A stretch of DNA of 64,000 nucleotides from Nitrososphaeraceae archaeon (GTDB taxonomy: Archaea > Thermoproteota > Nitrososphaeria > Nitrososphaerales > Nitrososphaeraceae), in assembly GCA_031316115.1 (NCBI GenBank), contig JALDRC010000003.1:310001-374000 (forward strand). Direction: 5' to 3'. Shown piece by piece: positions 18,293-27,590 of this stretch. A model generated the notes under the pieces. The model did no database searches. It was not told where the DNA came from and was given only the letters and a program-made list of their open reading frames with translations. Positions within the stretch are counted from its first letter, which is position 1. Each line of letters starts with the position of its first letter. A program made the position numbers and the translations under genes.

Positions 18293-19735
18293 ATGGATAT
18301 GGTGGAGCGAGATCCAGGACTTGCGGATATTCATACTTTTATATGGAATGAAAATAAATCGTTATTGATTAGAGGCAAATCTGGAACTGGTAGAGCTACT
18401 TTAGCTTTGGAAATAGCCAAGGATCATCTAAGCAAGTTTGAGGTCATATTCATATCTAGGAATGTCTCTTTAAATAATATTTATGCAAGATTTCCTTGGA
18501 CGAAAGAATTTTTAAAATCGTATAATATTGTGTCTATTAATACTAACCCTGATTTTATGTTATCTGAATCTTCTGTTATCCTAAATAGCATAATGAACAC
18601 CCTATCTAACAGAATTCAAAAAATTGAAGATCCGTTTATATCTCTAAAGGAAAAACCAAGACCATTTGTTATATTGGAAATTTGGGATAACATAATAAAG
18701 GAACTTGATAGTATGGATATCATACGAACACAAAAAATCTTATCATCGCTAATAGATAAAAATGGAGGTTTCATAATATTTTTGTCTGAAGATATGGATA
18801 ATACAGATATAGATAATTTATCCGATGGGATCATTAATCTTGATCAATCTTTTTATAAATCTTATCGACTTAGAGAAATGCAAATATTTAAACTGAAAGG
18901 AACTGGAATAAATCGGTCTAAAATAGCTTTTACGTTAACAAAGGGACGTTTTAGAACATTTTCACCTCTATCACATAAAATAAATTTTGATAATACAAAT
19001 AATTTTGTTTTTTTCCCCCATAAAGATAGAACATTTTCTACTGGCAACCAGAGACTAGACCATAAATTAAAAGGTGGATTTAAAAAAGGAAGTATAATCT
19101 CAGTTGAGATTGAAGAAGAGGTAGATAGATTTGTGTTTGTACCAATTTTTGTTCCACTTGTGTTAAATTTTATTTGCCAAAGATATGGAGCGTTAGTAAT
19201 TTCTGCTTGGGATCAACCTACGTCTGCAGTAACGAGATACATTTCTCCATTTGTTAGTAAAGAACTTCTCAACACCTTTTTCAGAATAATAGGTAGAGAA
19301 GACGATGTGAAAAACGATGTTGTTTATGAAAGGCCACCATATATCATTCCAGGGATAGAGAGTAGCTTTCTTAAGAATTTTACGTTATGGGAAAAACAAT
19401 ATCAAGAATTAAGAACCAAAAGTGATGGATGTTTAGTTACTGTTGATCTTAGTTTTGTAGAATTACAGTATCAAGCTGAACTCTTGGACATTCAAAAAGC
19501 TATTATTAACTTTTCCAGTAAAATACGATCAAATAACGACTTGCTTGTAATGGTTTCTCGACCATCCTATAAATCACTGGATGTAATGAAAAGTGTTAGT
19601 GATATTCATTTAAGATTTTTTGAATTTAACGATGCTGTAATGTTAGCATCTATTAAACCTCAGTTTTTTTTATATAACATTCAAACAGATCAAAATGCAG
19701 GATATCCTAGATCTAATCTTTTAGATAGTTCATAA
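18293..19735 (+). CDS. GvpD/KaiC-like RecA-fold ATPase with altered P-loop
   Basis: 480 residues. The N-terminal RecA-like domain has a Walker-A-like loop at 28-36 reading GKSGTGRAT. The invariant lysine of GxxGxGK[ST] is Arg34 and the next residue is Ala. A Walker-B-like strand (RPFVILEIWDNI) is near residue 125. The segment YRLREMQIFKLKGTGINRSK resembles the motif seen in GvpD (a gas-vesicle regulator) and KaiC-like proteins. A second half (from about 245, GNQRLDHKLKGGFKKGSII) looks like a degenerate second RecA domain without a P-loop. No gas-vesicle genes are nearby, so a general signalling or regulatory role is more likely. It is probably co-transcribed with the cyclase just upstream. 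Confidence 0.75.
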   Translation: MDMVERDPGLADIHTFIWNENKSLLIRGKSGTGRATLALEIAKDHLSKFEVIFISRNVSLNNIYARFPWTKEFLKSYNIVSINTNPDFMLSESSVILNSIMNTLSNRIQKIEDPFISLKEKPRPFVILEIWDNIIKELDSMDIIRTQKILSSLIDKNGGFIIFLSEDMDNTDIDNLSDGIINLDQSFYKSYRLREMQIFKLKGTGINRSKIAFTLTKGRFRTFSPLSHKINFDNTNNFVFFPHKDRTFSTGNQRLDHKLKGGFKKGSIISVEIEEEVDRFVFVPIFVPLVLNFICQRYGALVISAWDQPTSAVTRYISPFVSKELLNTFFRIIGREDDVKNDVVYERPPYIIPGIESSFLKNFTLWEKQYQELRTKSDGCLVTVDLSFVELQYQAELLDIQKAIINFSSKIRSNNDLLVMVSRPSYKSLDVMKSVSDIHLRFFEFNDAVMLASIKPQFFLYNIQTDQNAGYPRSNLLDSS

Positions 19736-19881
19736 TAAAACTTTTTTTTTATTTTTTTGAATTATTTGGGTAATTCGAAAATTATTATGTAATGTAAATT
19801 TTTTAATGATAGATACAGGAACAGAAATTACAAGGAATTTGTGATTTATTGAAATTTTTAGATTCCATTGTCTAAAATATT

Positions 19882-20982
19882 TTACTCTGTAATTATTTCG
19901 TATACTTCTGTAATGTGAGGAAATGATTTTTTTATATCCATATCCTCATTGGTAATAGGAATGGAAATTGTTTCATAATTGTCTTGAATTTTTTGCTTTA
20001 CTTCTTTGGATATAATAATTTGATTGTTATCTGCTTTTCCTTCTAATCTACTTGCATAGTTCACTGTTTTTCCAATAATAGTGACCTGAGATCTAGTTCC
20101 AGTATCAATCAAACCAAATAAAACTTCTCCAGTATGTATGCCGCACTTCAAATTTATGTCTATATTTTTGTGATTAAAATCCCTATCCCATATTCCAACC
20201 CATTTATTTTTTATATTTTCAAACGATTTTCTTAAATCGATTGCTGAATTAATTGCTTGAAATACTCCAGAGTTAGGAGAATTGTTTTCGAACCCAAAAT
20301 AAGACAAAATACCATCACCTATGAACTTATCAACAATACCTGAATTATCATGAATTATTTTAGTTGCAAGATCGAAGTATTCTCTTAGAAAACCTATGAC
20401 TGTAACTGGTTCCCTCTCTAATTTATTACAAAGAGTAGAAAATCCATGTATATCCCAAAAAACGATAGTTAAATTTTTACTTTGTAATAGATAGAAATTT
20501 GGATTTTTAAGACTTGAGTAAATTTTTGGATCCAGAAATCTTTGTAATGTTATGTGATTAGGTTCTACGTCTTGAAAAATTGTTTCTCCGCTATTTGGAA
20601 CTGAAATATTAATAGAGGTTGTATTTATTGCATTAGTAAGACTAAAATCTTCTCTCTGTATAGTTTTGTAAACAACTTTATCTTTATTTTGTAACATTAT
20701 TATAGTTCCTTGTTCATTTGGGTGTAGTGAACATCTATAATCGATCCTAGGAAAAAAAGTCTCGAAATTTTTGGTTAAGGATTGAAGTGGATCTAAAAGT
20801 CCAATTTCAGCTCCATAAGGAACTATTTCTCGATCAAAAATAAGATTATGTTGCTTATGATCCACATTTAACCATCTAATTGACTCTCCAACAAATATCT
20901 GTACAAATCTGGGATTAAAGTATTTTTTACCAGGATGATCTAAAAAGTGTGGAATAATAATTGTAGTTAAATTTGCAATCAT
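19882..20982 (-). CDS. cupredoxin-class III cyclase fusion protein
   Basis: 366 residues. Residues 20-100 look like a plastocyanin-like fold: VGESIRWLNVDHKQHN with His42/His45, and YRCSLHPNEQGTIIM with Cys84 and His87. The axial ligand is unclear (Gln91 or Met96, since the usual Met spacing is absent). Residues 168-345 are a cyclase domain with metal Asp177 (VFWDIHGFS) and Asp213 (FIGDGILSYF), then KCGIHTGEV and VNYASRLEG. No signal peptide or clear membrane segment is seen, so the copper-type domain may act in the cytoplasm as a sensor of copper or redox state that controls cyclic-nucleotide output. That role is inference. It converges on the GvpD-like gene. Confidence 0.85.
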   Translation of the reverse strand: MIANLTTIIIPHFLDHPGKKYFNPRFVQIFVGESIRWLNVDHKQHNLIFDREIVPYGAEIGLLDPLQSLTKNFETFFPRIDYRCSLHPNEQGTIIMLQNKDKVVYKTIQREDFSLTNAINTTSINISVPNSGETIFQDVEPNHITLQRFLDPKIYSSLKNPNFYLLQSKNLTIVFWDIHGFSTLCNKLEREPVTVIGFLREYFDLATKIIHDNSGIVDKFIGDGILSYFGFENNSPNSGVFQAINSAIDLRKSFENIKNKWVGIWDRDFNHKNIDINLKCGIHTGEVLFGLIDTGTRSQVTIIGKTVNYASRLEGKADNNQIIISKEVKQKIQDNYETISIPITNEDMDIKKSFPHITEVYEIITE

Positions 20983-21333
20983 ATATCAAATTAATTAGCA
21001 AAGTTAATAACCATTACGTCTTAATTCGAGTTTATCCTGTATTGTTTATTGGCACTAAAGATAATAAGAATTTTAATGATAACTAAATAATAAAACATAC
21101 TTATAGCAGCATTTGATTAAGTTTGAATAATACCTGAGTTGTTTGTATTAATTTGATAATATTTCAGATCTAAAAAAGTATATCAAATTGATCATAAATA
21201 TCATTCAGAAATTAAATTAAGGTTGAATGATGTCCTAATTTATAATTTTTTAATCGAAAATAATTTGAATGTTCAAACATTAATTTAATCGTTCAAGCAA
21301 TTATTTTTATATATAATATAGATTTTTGATTCA
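20983..21333. promoter_or_regulatory. divergent intergenic region with a strong TATA box
   Basis: TTTTTATATATAATA at 21304-21318 lies 16-30 bases before the ATG of the exported two-repeat protein, a typical leaderless archaeal promoter. A GTTCAA hexamer occurs twice (about 21272 and 21292). The cyclase fusion gene starts at the other end. Confidence 0.5.
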
Positions 21334-22449
21334 ATGAACAATCTTGTAAAGAAAAAAGATCTCAAGGTTCTAGGTATAGCAACATCGATAGTTCTAGGTA
21401 TGATGCTAGTACTAGCAGGTCCATTAAACATAAAACTTACATATGCAGCACAACAGCAGGTAGAGCACGGTTCAGTATTAAAATTATCATCTGCAAATGT
21501 CCAAATTGACATACCTTTAATCAAAGGATATGTGAATGGAAAAGAAATGTATGTAATAGCAACTGATGCATCTGATAAAGAATCAGCTGATCTCATAACC
21601 AAAATTACAGGTTTTAAAGTAAATGTAGCTCCAGTTCTATCAAAAACACCAGAAGATGTTCTAGGACAGGCTTTTGCATTCACCAATGGAATACAAGGTG
21701 ATGGACCATATGGATTTCAATTAGCAGTTTTAAGTGCCCATCCGGGTGATCAAGGATATACTCCTTTATATCAAGTAAATAGCGTAGAATGGGTAAACCA
21801 GGAGAATGCCAGGGAATTAAAATCTGTAGATGAAATTTTAACAGCTGAACAAAATGGAGAGTTAAAGATAAAAAAAACTATTACTGTTGTAAATAAACCA
21901 GCAGTAAAATGGGATGGCGGAGAGCTGATGGTAAAAGAAGGTGAAATTAATGATGAAACTCCATATGGTGGTGGACAAGTAACAATGATAGATACAGAAA
22001 ACATGGTTGTAACTTTTATAGGACATAGAGGATGGGGTCCAGATGGAAGTACAATATATTATATTGTGACTGACGCAGTTCCTGATATGCCTGCAAACAT
22101 GATGGGAGTAGTACATGCACCTTCAGACGAAAAGCTTGCTAATACTTCAGTAGCGGTAGATTTAACACAATTTACAAATGGAATAAATGGTACTGGACCT
22201 ATGGGATTTCAACCTGGGATAGGACATGCAAATCCTACTGATCAAAATTATAGTCCAATGTGGAGAATACATTTTGCAGAATGGAACAATCCTACTACAG
22301 AAGCAAAATTACTACAAACTGTACTTGACCTAAATAATGCCAAGGATAATGGATTATTGACTATTTCACCAGCAATGGAAGGTAAACATGTTGTTAACTG
22401 TCCATTCTTTGATCAACAAACAGTATTTGAACATATGAGTAAAACCTAA
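21334..22449 (+). CDS. exported protein with two tandem domains (DUF7482-like)
   Basis: 371 residues. The N-terminus is a signal peptide (basic start, hydrophobic LGIATSIVLGMMLVLAGPL, cleavage probably near TYAA). Two related domains follow. The first has KEMYVIATDAS, FTNGIQGDGPYGFQ, HPGDQGYTPLYQVNSVEW; the second repeats TIYYIVTDAV, FTNGINGTGPMGFQ, NPTDQNYSPMWRIHFAEW. The C-terminus has NCPFF. Proteins of this kind are, to my knowledge, exported thaumarchaeal proteins of unknown function. Conserved Trp, Asp and His residues could bind a ligand or metal, but nothing proves it. The strong promoter and lack of operon partners suggest an abundant stand-alone product. Confidence 0.8.
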   Translation: MNNLVKKKDLKVLGIATSIVLGMMLVLAGPLNIKLTYAAQQQVEHGSVLKLSSANVQIDIPLIKGYVNGKEMYVIATDASDKESADLITKITGFKVNVAPVLSKTPEDVLGQAFAFTNGIQGDGPYGFQLAVLSAHPGDQGYTPLYQVNSVEWVNQENARELKSVDEILTAEQNGELKIKKTITVVNKPAVKWDGGELMVKEGEINDETPYGGGQVTMIDTENMVVTFIGHRGWGPDGSTIYYIVTDAVPDMPANMMGVVHAPSDEKLANTSVAVDLTQFTNGINGTGPMGFQPGIGHANPTDQNYSPMWRIHFAEWNNPTTEAKLLQTVLDLNNAKDNGLLTISPAMEGKHVVNCPFFDQQTVFEHMSKT

Positions 22450-23038
22450 TTGATACAAATAGATTAAAACACTCTACTTTTTTATTTTTTGTTAACCTTT
22501 ACAATTAATACTTTGATAGAGATTTATCTATATTAGTCTGAATTTGTAGCTTTTATTATGATTACTAAAAATACACTAGTATTATGTAAAGTAGTAAAAA
22601 AGAAGAAATGACATATAGTTTAGTTAAATATGTGACTTGAGTATTTCTTGACTTAATTAATATTTGTTGAATAAAGTAGATTAAATAATTATAAATGCTA
22701 TCGTTTCATTGTTAGACTTTGATTTTCATATATTTAAGTTGATTCCTTTAGGATTTGATATTTAACAATTGTTCTTTTTTATATCTGCTCCAAAAATTTC
22801 AATTATCAGTTGAGAAATATATAACAATATATAATTGTAGCCTTGTTCAACATTTGTACTACTAAAATTAACTTACCAATTCAAATTGAGGAACAGCAAA
22901 TAACTATAATAATAACAACATGGTTATTAACTTCTAAAGTAATCCTCTTTGTTATAATATTTATTTGTAAGGAAAATTACTTTAAATTCTAGCTTTCTTA
23001 ACAAATAGTCTATTAATAAGTACTAGTTAAATAAGTAT
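22450..23038. other. non-coding gap
   Basis: AT-rich with scattered TATA-like strings. No protein-like frame or RNA fold seen. Confidence 0.4.
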
Positions 23039-23761
23039 GTGAAATTTGTAACTTGGTTTCCCTATTATCAAGATATAAGGAGTAAATTCGGTTATAGCAC
23101 TGAAAAAGATCAAAATTCTGCATATCTGCTCTCTGAAAAGATAAAACGCAAATCATTGGATCCTAATGTATTGAAAAAAAAAATTCAAGGGAAATCGGTA
23201 TTTGTAATAGGTTCAGGTCCTGATTTAAAGGACTATCTTCAGTTTATAAAAAAAAATAGAACTATTCTCAAGATAGTTGCAGATGGTACAGTTAAATTTC
23301 TCATGGAAAATGGGATAACACCTGATGTTGTAGTTACAGACCTAGATGGTGATCCAAAATTTCTGCATAAGGCAGAAAAGTCAGGTGCGATCATGGTTGT
23401 TCATGCACACGGAGATAACATTGAAGAGATTGAAAAGTTAGTTCCTAAATTTAAGAAAGTTTTAGGGACAACCCAAGTAATGCCGGTTACAAATGTTTAT
23501 AATTTTGGTGGATTTACTGACGGAGATCGAGCTGTCTTTCTTGCTGAAGAGTTTGGTGCAAAGGAAATAATTCTGGTCGGAATGACTTTCGGTAATACTG
23601 TAGGGAATTATTCTAAAAGTACTCAAGATATAGACATAAAAAAAGAAAAGTTAAAAATAGCTAAAAAACTCTTACAAACCTTGGCAAAAAACTCACGATC
23701 TGTTCTATACGATACCTCAAAGAAACCCATAACAGGTTTTAAAGAATTTGAACCTACTTAA
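23039..23761 (+). CDS. mptE: archaeal 6-hydroxymethyl-7,8-dihydropterin pyrophosphokinase (MptE)
   Basis: 240 residues of the DUF115/MptE family, unrelated to bacterial FolK. It activates 6-hydroxymethyl-dihydropterin with ATP for folate or methanopterin synthesis, supplying the C1 carrier that the split MetH would use. Key family blocks are SVFVIGSGPDL, KIVADGTVKFL, PDVVVTDLDGDP, VVHAHGDN, NFGGFTDGDRA and LVGMTFG. Translation seems to start at GTG (23039); the overlapping ATG at 23037 is followed directly by TGA in its own frame. The length is normal. It is a single gene with no operon partner. Confidence 0.9.
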   Translation: MKFVTWFPYYQDIRSKFGYSTEKDQNSAYLLSEKIKRKSLDPNVLKKKIQGKSVFVIGSGPDLKDYLQFIKKNRTILKIVADGTVKFLMENGITPDVVVTDLDGDPKFLHKAEKSGAIMVVHAHGDNIEEIEKLVPKFKKVLGTTQVMPVTNVYNFGGFTDGDRAVFLAEEFGAKEIILVGMTFGNTVGNYSKSTQDIDIKKEKLKIAKKLLQTLAKNSRSVLYDTSKKPITGFKEFEPT

Positions 23762-24029
23762 AATATCTTTAAATTTTTAAATATGTTTTGTAAAGGAACT
23801 GACACTAATAAATCTTAGAATAACTTTATTACAATTTGTAACAATTAACCATCTATATCTTTATATTACTTGTGACATTCAACTGGTTTACAATGTAATT
23901 TTATTAGTGTAATTTCTATTGTATTGCACAATATTATTTTGGAATAATTCCTAGGAGATTTAATCAGACAGTAGTAGAATATAGATTGAGTATAATACGA
24001 ATAAACAACTTTATAGTCTTTATTATATT

Positions 24030-24740
24030 ATGAATCAAATGTTAAATTATTCGGAGGAGGATGTAAAAAAAGCAGCAGATTTACGTGAATGGTTGATTAA
24101 AAAAATTTCTGATAAACAAGAAGAGATAGATAAGCTTAGAAACCTTCTTGTTTTGATTGATAATTTATTAAAGCAAGAGAGTTTTAAACCTGCTTCCACT
24201 CTTGAGCGATCTCCCATCCTTTACGATGTTCATAGAAATAATGAGAATTATTTTGTGACAGAAAATAAAAGTGAACTCCCTAGCCTCGAAAAAAGTCAAG
24301 CTTATAAAAATATCAATAATAAGATCCCAAAAGAGGAAAATAAAGAGATCATAAAAGAGAAGAAGAACATTGATTACTCAAATTACGAAACCAAGGAATT
24401 AAAAAGACTTAAGGACAATCTCTTATTAGCTATAGTTAAAGTTTATTTGAATTTCATAGAGATAATTCCGGAAAAAAACATGTCATTTAATATCAATACT
24501 CCTCCATTCAAGTCATTTTTTATTAAAAGAATTATTGAGGGAATGATGAACCAAGATCAAGAGAAAGTACGTAAAAAACAAATAGAAGATACAGAGATGT
24601 TGAAATATGAGATAAAGGAGACGAATGGAATTATAAAGAAAATAGTTATAAGTAACTACCGGGAGAAAGAGAGATTGACAGATATATTCAATACTGTTGC
24701 TTGGGTATTTACTAGAATGTTGGAAAAGTCTAGTGGTTGA
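24030..24740 (+). CDS. conserved-looking coiled-coil protein overlapping guaA
   Basis: 236 residues. An N-terminal helical segment (SEEDVKKAADLREWLIKKIS) leads into a leucine-rich coiled coil, a low-complexity charged linker (about 55-115), and a folded C-terminal domain (KEIKETNGIIKKIV-like, then YREKERLTDIFNTVAWVFTRM). No enzymatic motif. Its TGA stop overlaps the TTG start of guaA by four bases (TTGA), so the two are translationally coupled. A link to GMP synthase or to chromatin or nucleotide metabolism is possible but unproven. The family is not recognised. Confidence 0.7.
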   Translation: MNQMLNYSEEDVKKAADLREWLIKKISDKQEEIDKLRNLLVLIDNLLKQESFKPASTLERSPILYDVHRNNENYFVTENKSELPSLEKSQAYKNINNKIPKEENKEIIKEKKNIDYSNYETKELKRLKDNLLLAIVKVYLNFIEIIPEKNMSFNINTPPFKSFFIKRIIEGMMNQDQEKVRKKQIEDTEMLKYEIKETNGIIKKIVISNYREKERLTDIFNTVAWVFTRMLEKSSG

Positions 24741-26281
24741 ATTCAAGATTGGATAAAATAGTTATATTGGATTTTGGCTCTCAATATAGTCACCTTATAT
24801 GTAGAAGAATCAGGGATTCTAATGTTTTTTGTGAAATATATCCTTATTCCATTTCATCAGATAAATTAAAAAATATTGCACCTAAAGGCATTATTTTTTC
24901 AGGAGGTCCAGCTAGTGTGTACGATCCCAATTCACCTAAACCTGATAAAAAAGTATTTGATTTAGGAATTCCTATTTTAGGTATATGTTACGGACATCAA
25001 TTAATAATCGATAATTTTAAAGGCAAAGTCAAGAAATCCAAAACTAGAGAATATGGCAAAGCCATATTACAGATAGACGATAAGACAGATCTCTTCAAGG
25101 GATTAAACGATAGATTAAATTGTTGGATGAGCCATAGTGATGTAGCAGAGGAAATTCCATCGAACTTTAGAGTTTTGGCACATACAAATAATTCTCTATC
25201 TGCTGCGATAGGAAATCAAGATAAAAATTTCTATGGGTTACAATTTCATCCGGAAGTAATTCACACCGAACATGGTTTAGATATCCTGAAAAATTTTTCT
25301 ATTGGTATCAGTAAAGCTGAACCAAATTGGACACTGGAAAGTTTTATTGGGAATACTATTTCGGAAATAAAAAAAAAGGTAGGAAAAGAAAAAGTTTTGT
25401 GTGCAGTTAGTGGAGGTATAGATTCAACAACAGTAGCCGTCTTGTTGAATCAAGCTATCTCTAATAACTTAGAATGTATTTTTGTTAATCATGGTCTTTT
25501 ACGATACAATGAAGAAAAATCAGTAATGAGTTTATTCAAAAAACTAGATCTAAATGTAAAATATGTGGATGCTTCAGAAAGATTCTTGCAGAAACTGATT
25601 GGCATAATTGACCCTGAAGAAAAAAGGAAGATAATAGGAAATGAATTTATTAATGTTTTTATGGAGGAGGTAGAGAAGGAAGGTAACCAATTTCAATGGC
25701 TGGCACAAGGAACTCTTTATCCTGATGTAATAGAAAGTGGTATTTCAATGGGTCCAGCATCTGTTATAAAAACACATCATAATGTTGGAGGGTTACCTGA
25801 AGTTCTTAATCTCAAAGTTCTAGAACCACTTAGGTATCTTTACAAGGATGAAGTGAAGCGAGTTGCAAAAATGCTAGATATTCCTGACGACGTCATTGCC
25901 CGACATCCATTTCCAGGTCCAGGCCTTGCAGTTAGGATCATCGGCGAAGTAAATGAGGATAAAATAAGAATTGCAAAATATGCTAGTGAAATTGTAGAAC
26001 AAGAGTTAAAAAATGCAGGTATTTATGACTCCGTTTGGCAGGCTTATGCAGCGGTTGGAGATGATAAAGCAGTAGCTGTAATAGGAGATGAGAGACTTTA
26101 TGGCTATATCGTTATTATCAGAGTAGTGAATTCTAAAGATGCTATGACTGCAGATTGGACAAAACTACCACACGAATTGTTAGAAAAAATTAGTAATAAG
26201 ATTACTAATGAAGTTGAAGGTGTTGCATGGGTAACGTATGCAATATCCAGCAAACCACCTGCAACAATAGAACCACAGTAA
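24737..26281 (+). CDS. guaA: GMP synthase (glutamine-hydrolysing), full length
   Basis: 514 residues uniting both halves in one chain. An N-terminal class I glutamine amidotransferase carries the triad Cys84 (LGICYGHQL), His171 and Glu173 (FHPEVIHTEHG). It is followed by an ATP pyrophosphatase with the PP-loop SGGIDS at 225-230 and a C-terminal dimerisation domain ending KPPATIE. It converts XMP to GMP. Many archaea split these halves into two genes; this one is fused like the bacterial enzyme. The start is TTG at 24737, overlapping the upstream stop; no ATG precedes the conserved KIVILDFGSQYSH. Confidence 0.97.
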   Translation: MNSRLDKIVILDFGSQYSHLICRRIRDSNVFCEIYPYSISSDKLKNIAPKGIIFSGGPASVYDPNSPKPDKKVFDLGIPILGICYGHQLIIDNFKGKVKKSKTREYGKAILQIDDKTDLFKGLNDRLNCWMSHSDVAEEIPSNFRVLAHTNNSLSAAIGNQDKNFYGLQFHPEVIHTEHGLDILKNFSIGISKAEPNWTLESFIGNTISEIKKKVGKEKVLCAVSGGIDSTTVAVLLNQAISNNLECIFVNHGLLRYNEEKSVMSLFKKLDLNVKYVDASERFLQKLIGIIDPEEKRKIIGNEFINVFMEEVEKEGNQFQWLAQGTLYPDVIESGISMGPASVIKTHHNVGGLPEVLNLKVLEPLRYLYKDEVKRVAKMLDIPDDVIARHPFPGPGLAVRIIGEVNEDKIRIAKYASEIVEQELKNAGIYDSVWQAYAAVGDDKAVAVIGDERLYGYIVIIRVVNSKDAMTADWTKLPHELLEKISNKITNEVEGVAWVTYAISSKPPATIEPQ

Positions 26282-26941
26282 ATATGATTGTATTTTTAAA
26301 ATATTTAGATTTTAAGGAGACTTAAAATGATTTAAATATATAGACATTTTTAAAAACAATAACTTATAATCATTAAGTGTTTTAATATATAATTAACTTA
26401 TTACTGAGTATAATTAAATGTTTTTTATACCCTTGACTTATTAAATTCTATCTTAATAGTAACTATATCTATTTGCTATGATATTAGATAATAATATACT
26501 ACTCAGTATATTATTACGTATTTAATTTAGTATACATAAAAGAAAAAAGTTGTGATGTTTTCCAAGTTAAATAGTTATGAAGATTGGAGATTACCAATTT
26601 AGTTTTTAGATATTTATTAAAATAGTATATAATTTTTCAATTGAATGGCCGATCTTGAGTACAAATCATTTTGATTCTTGGTGTAAAGATACATTAAATA
26701 TGTCTTAGATAAAGTAACGGTCTTTCCAGAATAAAGTTCAAGTTTTAAATTAAATATAATTTTTACTGTTTTAGAGAACAAGTTCTTTGAGATTATTCAG
26801 TTTTGATAACAAAATATTTTGATTGGTTTACACAAAGTATGAAAAAATGATAGTAACAATTATGCGAACATTATATTAATGTGTCCATTTGTCGAAAAGC
26901 AAATAAATTGCGAATATACTAATTTACAACATTGGAACGAA
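26282..26941. other. non-coding gap after guaA
   Basis: Strongly AT-rich with no protein-like frame. T-rich runs just after the guaA stop could end transcription. Confidence 0.35.
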
Positions 26942-27145
26942 TTAGTAAGATAAACCATAGAGATTATCTTTAGTTAGTATTATTTCATCTCCTATATTGA
27001 CTAGAAATTGCTGTCTAATTTTTATATTATTCATATAATTTTTCCAAAGGTGAAGGTAATCTATCTTTAAAGGGAAAAAATTGAATCTTTAGATTGCATA
27101 TTCCTATATTGGTGTAAACTATGTCACTGCCATATTCGAATACAC
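26942..27145 (-). pseudogene. decayed reading frame, family not recognised
   Basis: The minus strand reads VFEYGSDIVYTNIGICNLKI and continues FFPFKDRLPSPLEKLYE, then stops. The adjacent frame takes over with MNNIKIRQQFLVNIGDEIIL and TKDNLYGLSY before a stop. One frameshift would join them into about 70 residues. The composition is protein-like; the family is unknown. Confidence 0.35.
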
Positions 27146-27590
27146 TACATCTAATCAAATTCATGGTAAATCATGTGTCTAATTAACTGTATATTTGAAT
27201 CTTTGATTATTGAAATGATTAAATTCAGAAGCATATTAAAAATATAGTTTTTTGAATTAGAAATAATGTTATCTATAATGAATGCTGAGACTCTTTTGCT
27301 GTTGTAAATCAGTAATAAATCAAATCAGTAGTTGAATCCCAGATCTAGAATGACAAAATTTTGTTTCGGTTTTGAAAAGATTCTACATTATTTAGATATA
27401 ATTATGAAACTAAGCTAGCACAAATTCAAAAAAGAATCTAGTGTACATCGAGAATTTCTGTTTTTTTCAAATAATCTAATGCGATATATTAGAATTACAC
27501 CATTTAAAGCTAATGTCTATTTCGCTAATAGAAAAGTTATGGATTCGCTTTATTAATATAAATCCAGATATAATAAAGAGAAAGTAACGA
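27146..27590. other. non-coding gap
   Basis: AT-rich region before the DUF389 gene. No recognisable element. Confidence 0.35.

Noticed and set aside
22648-22656. extra CTTGACTTA strings (also near 26432) as solo IS630 ends
   Set aside because: Only nine bases match and the following bases differ from all four real ends.
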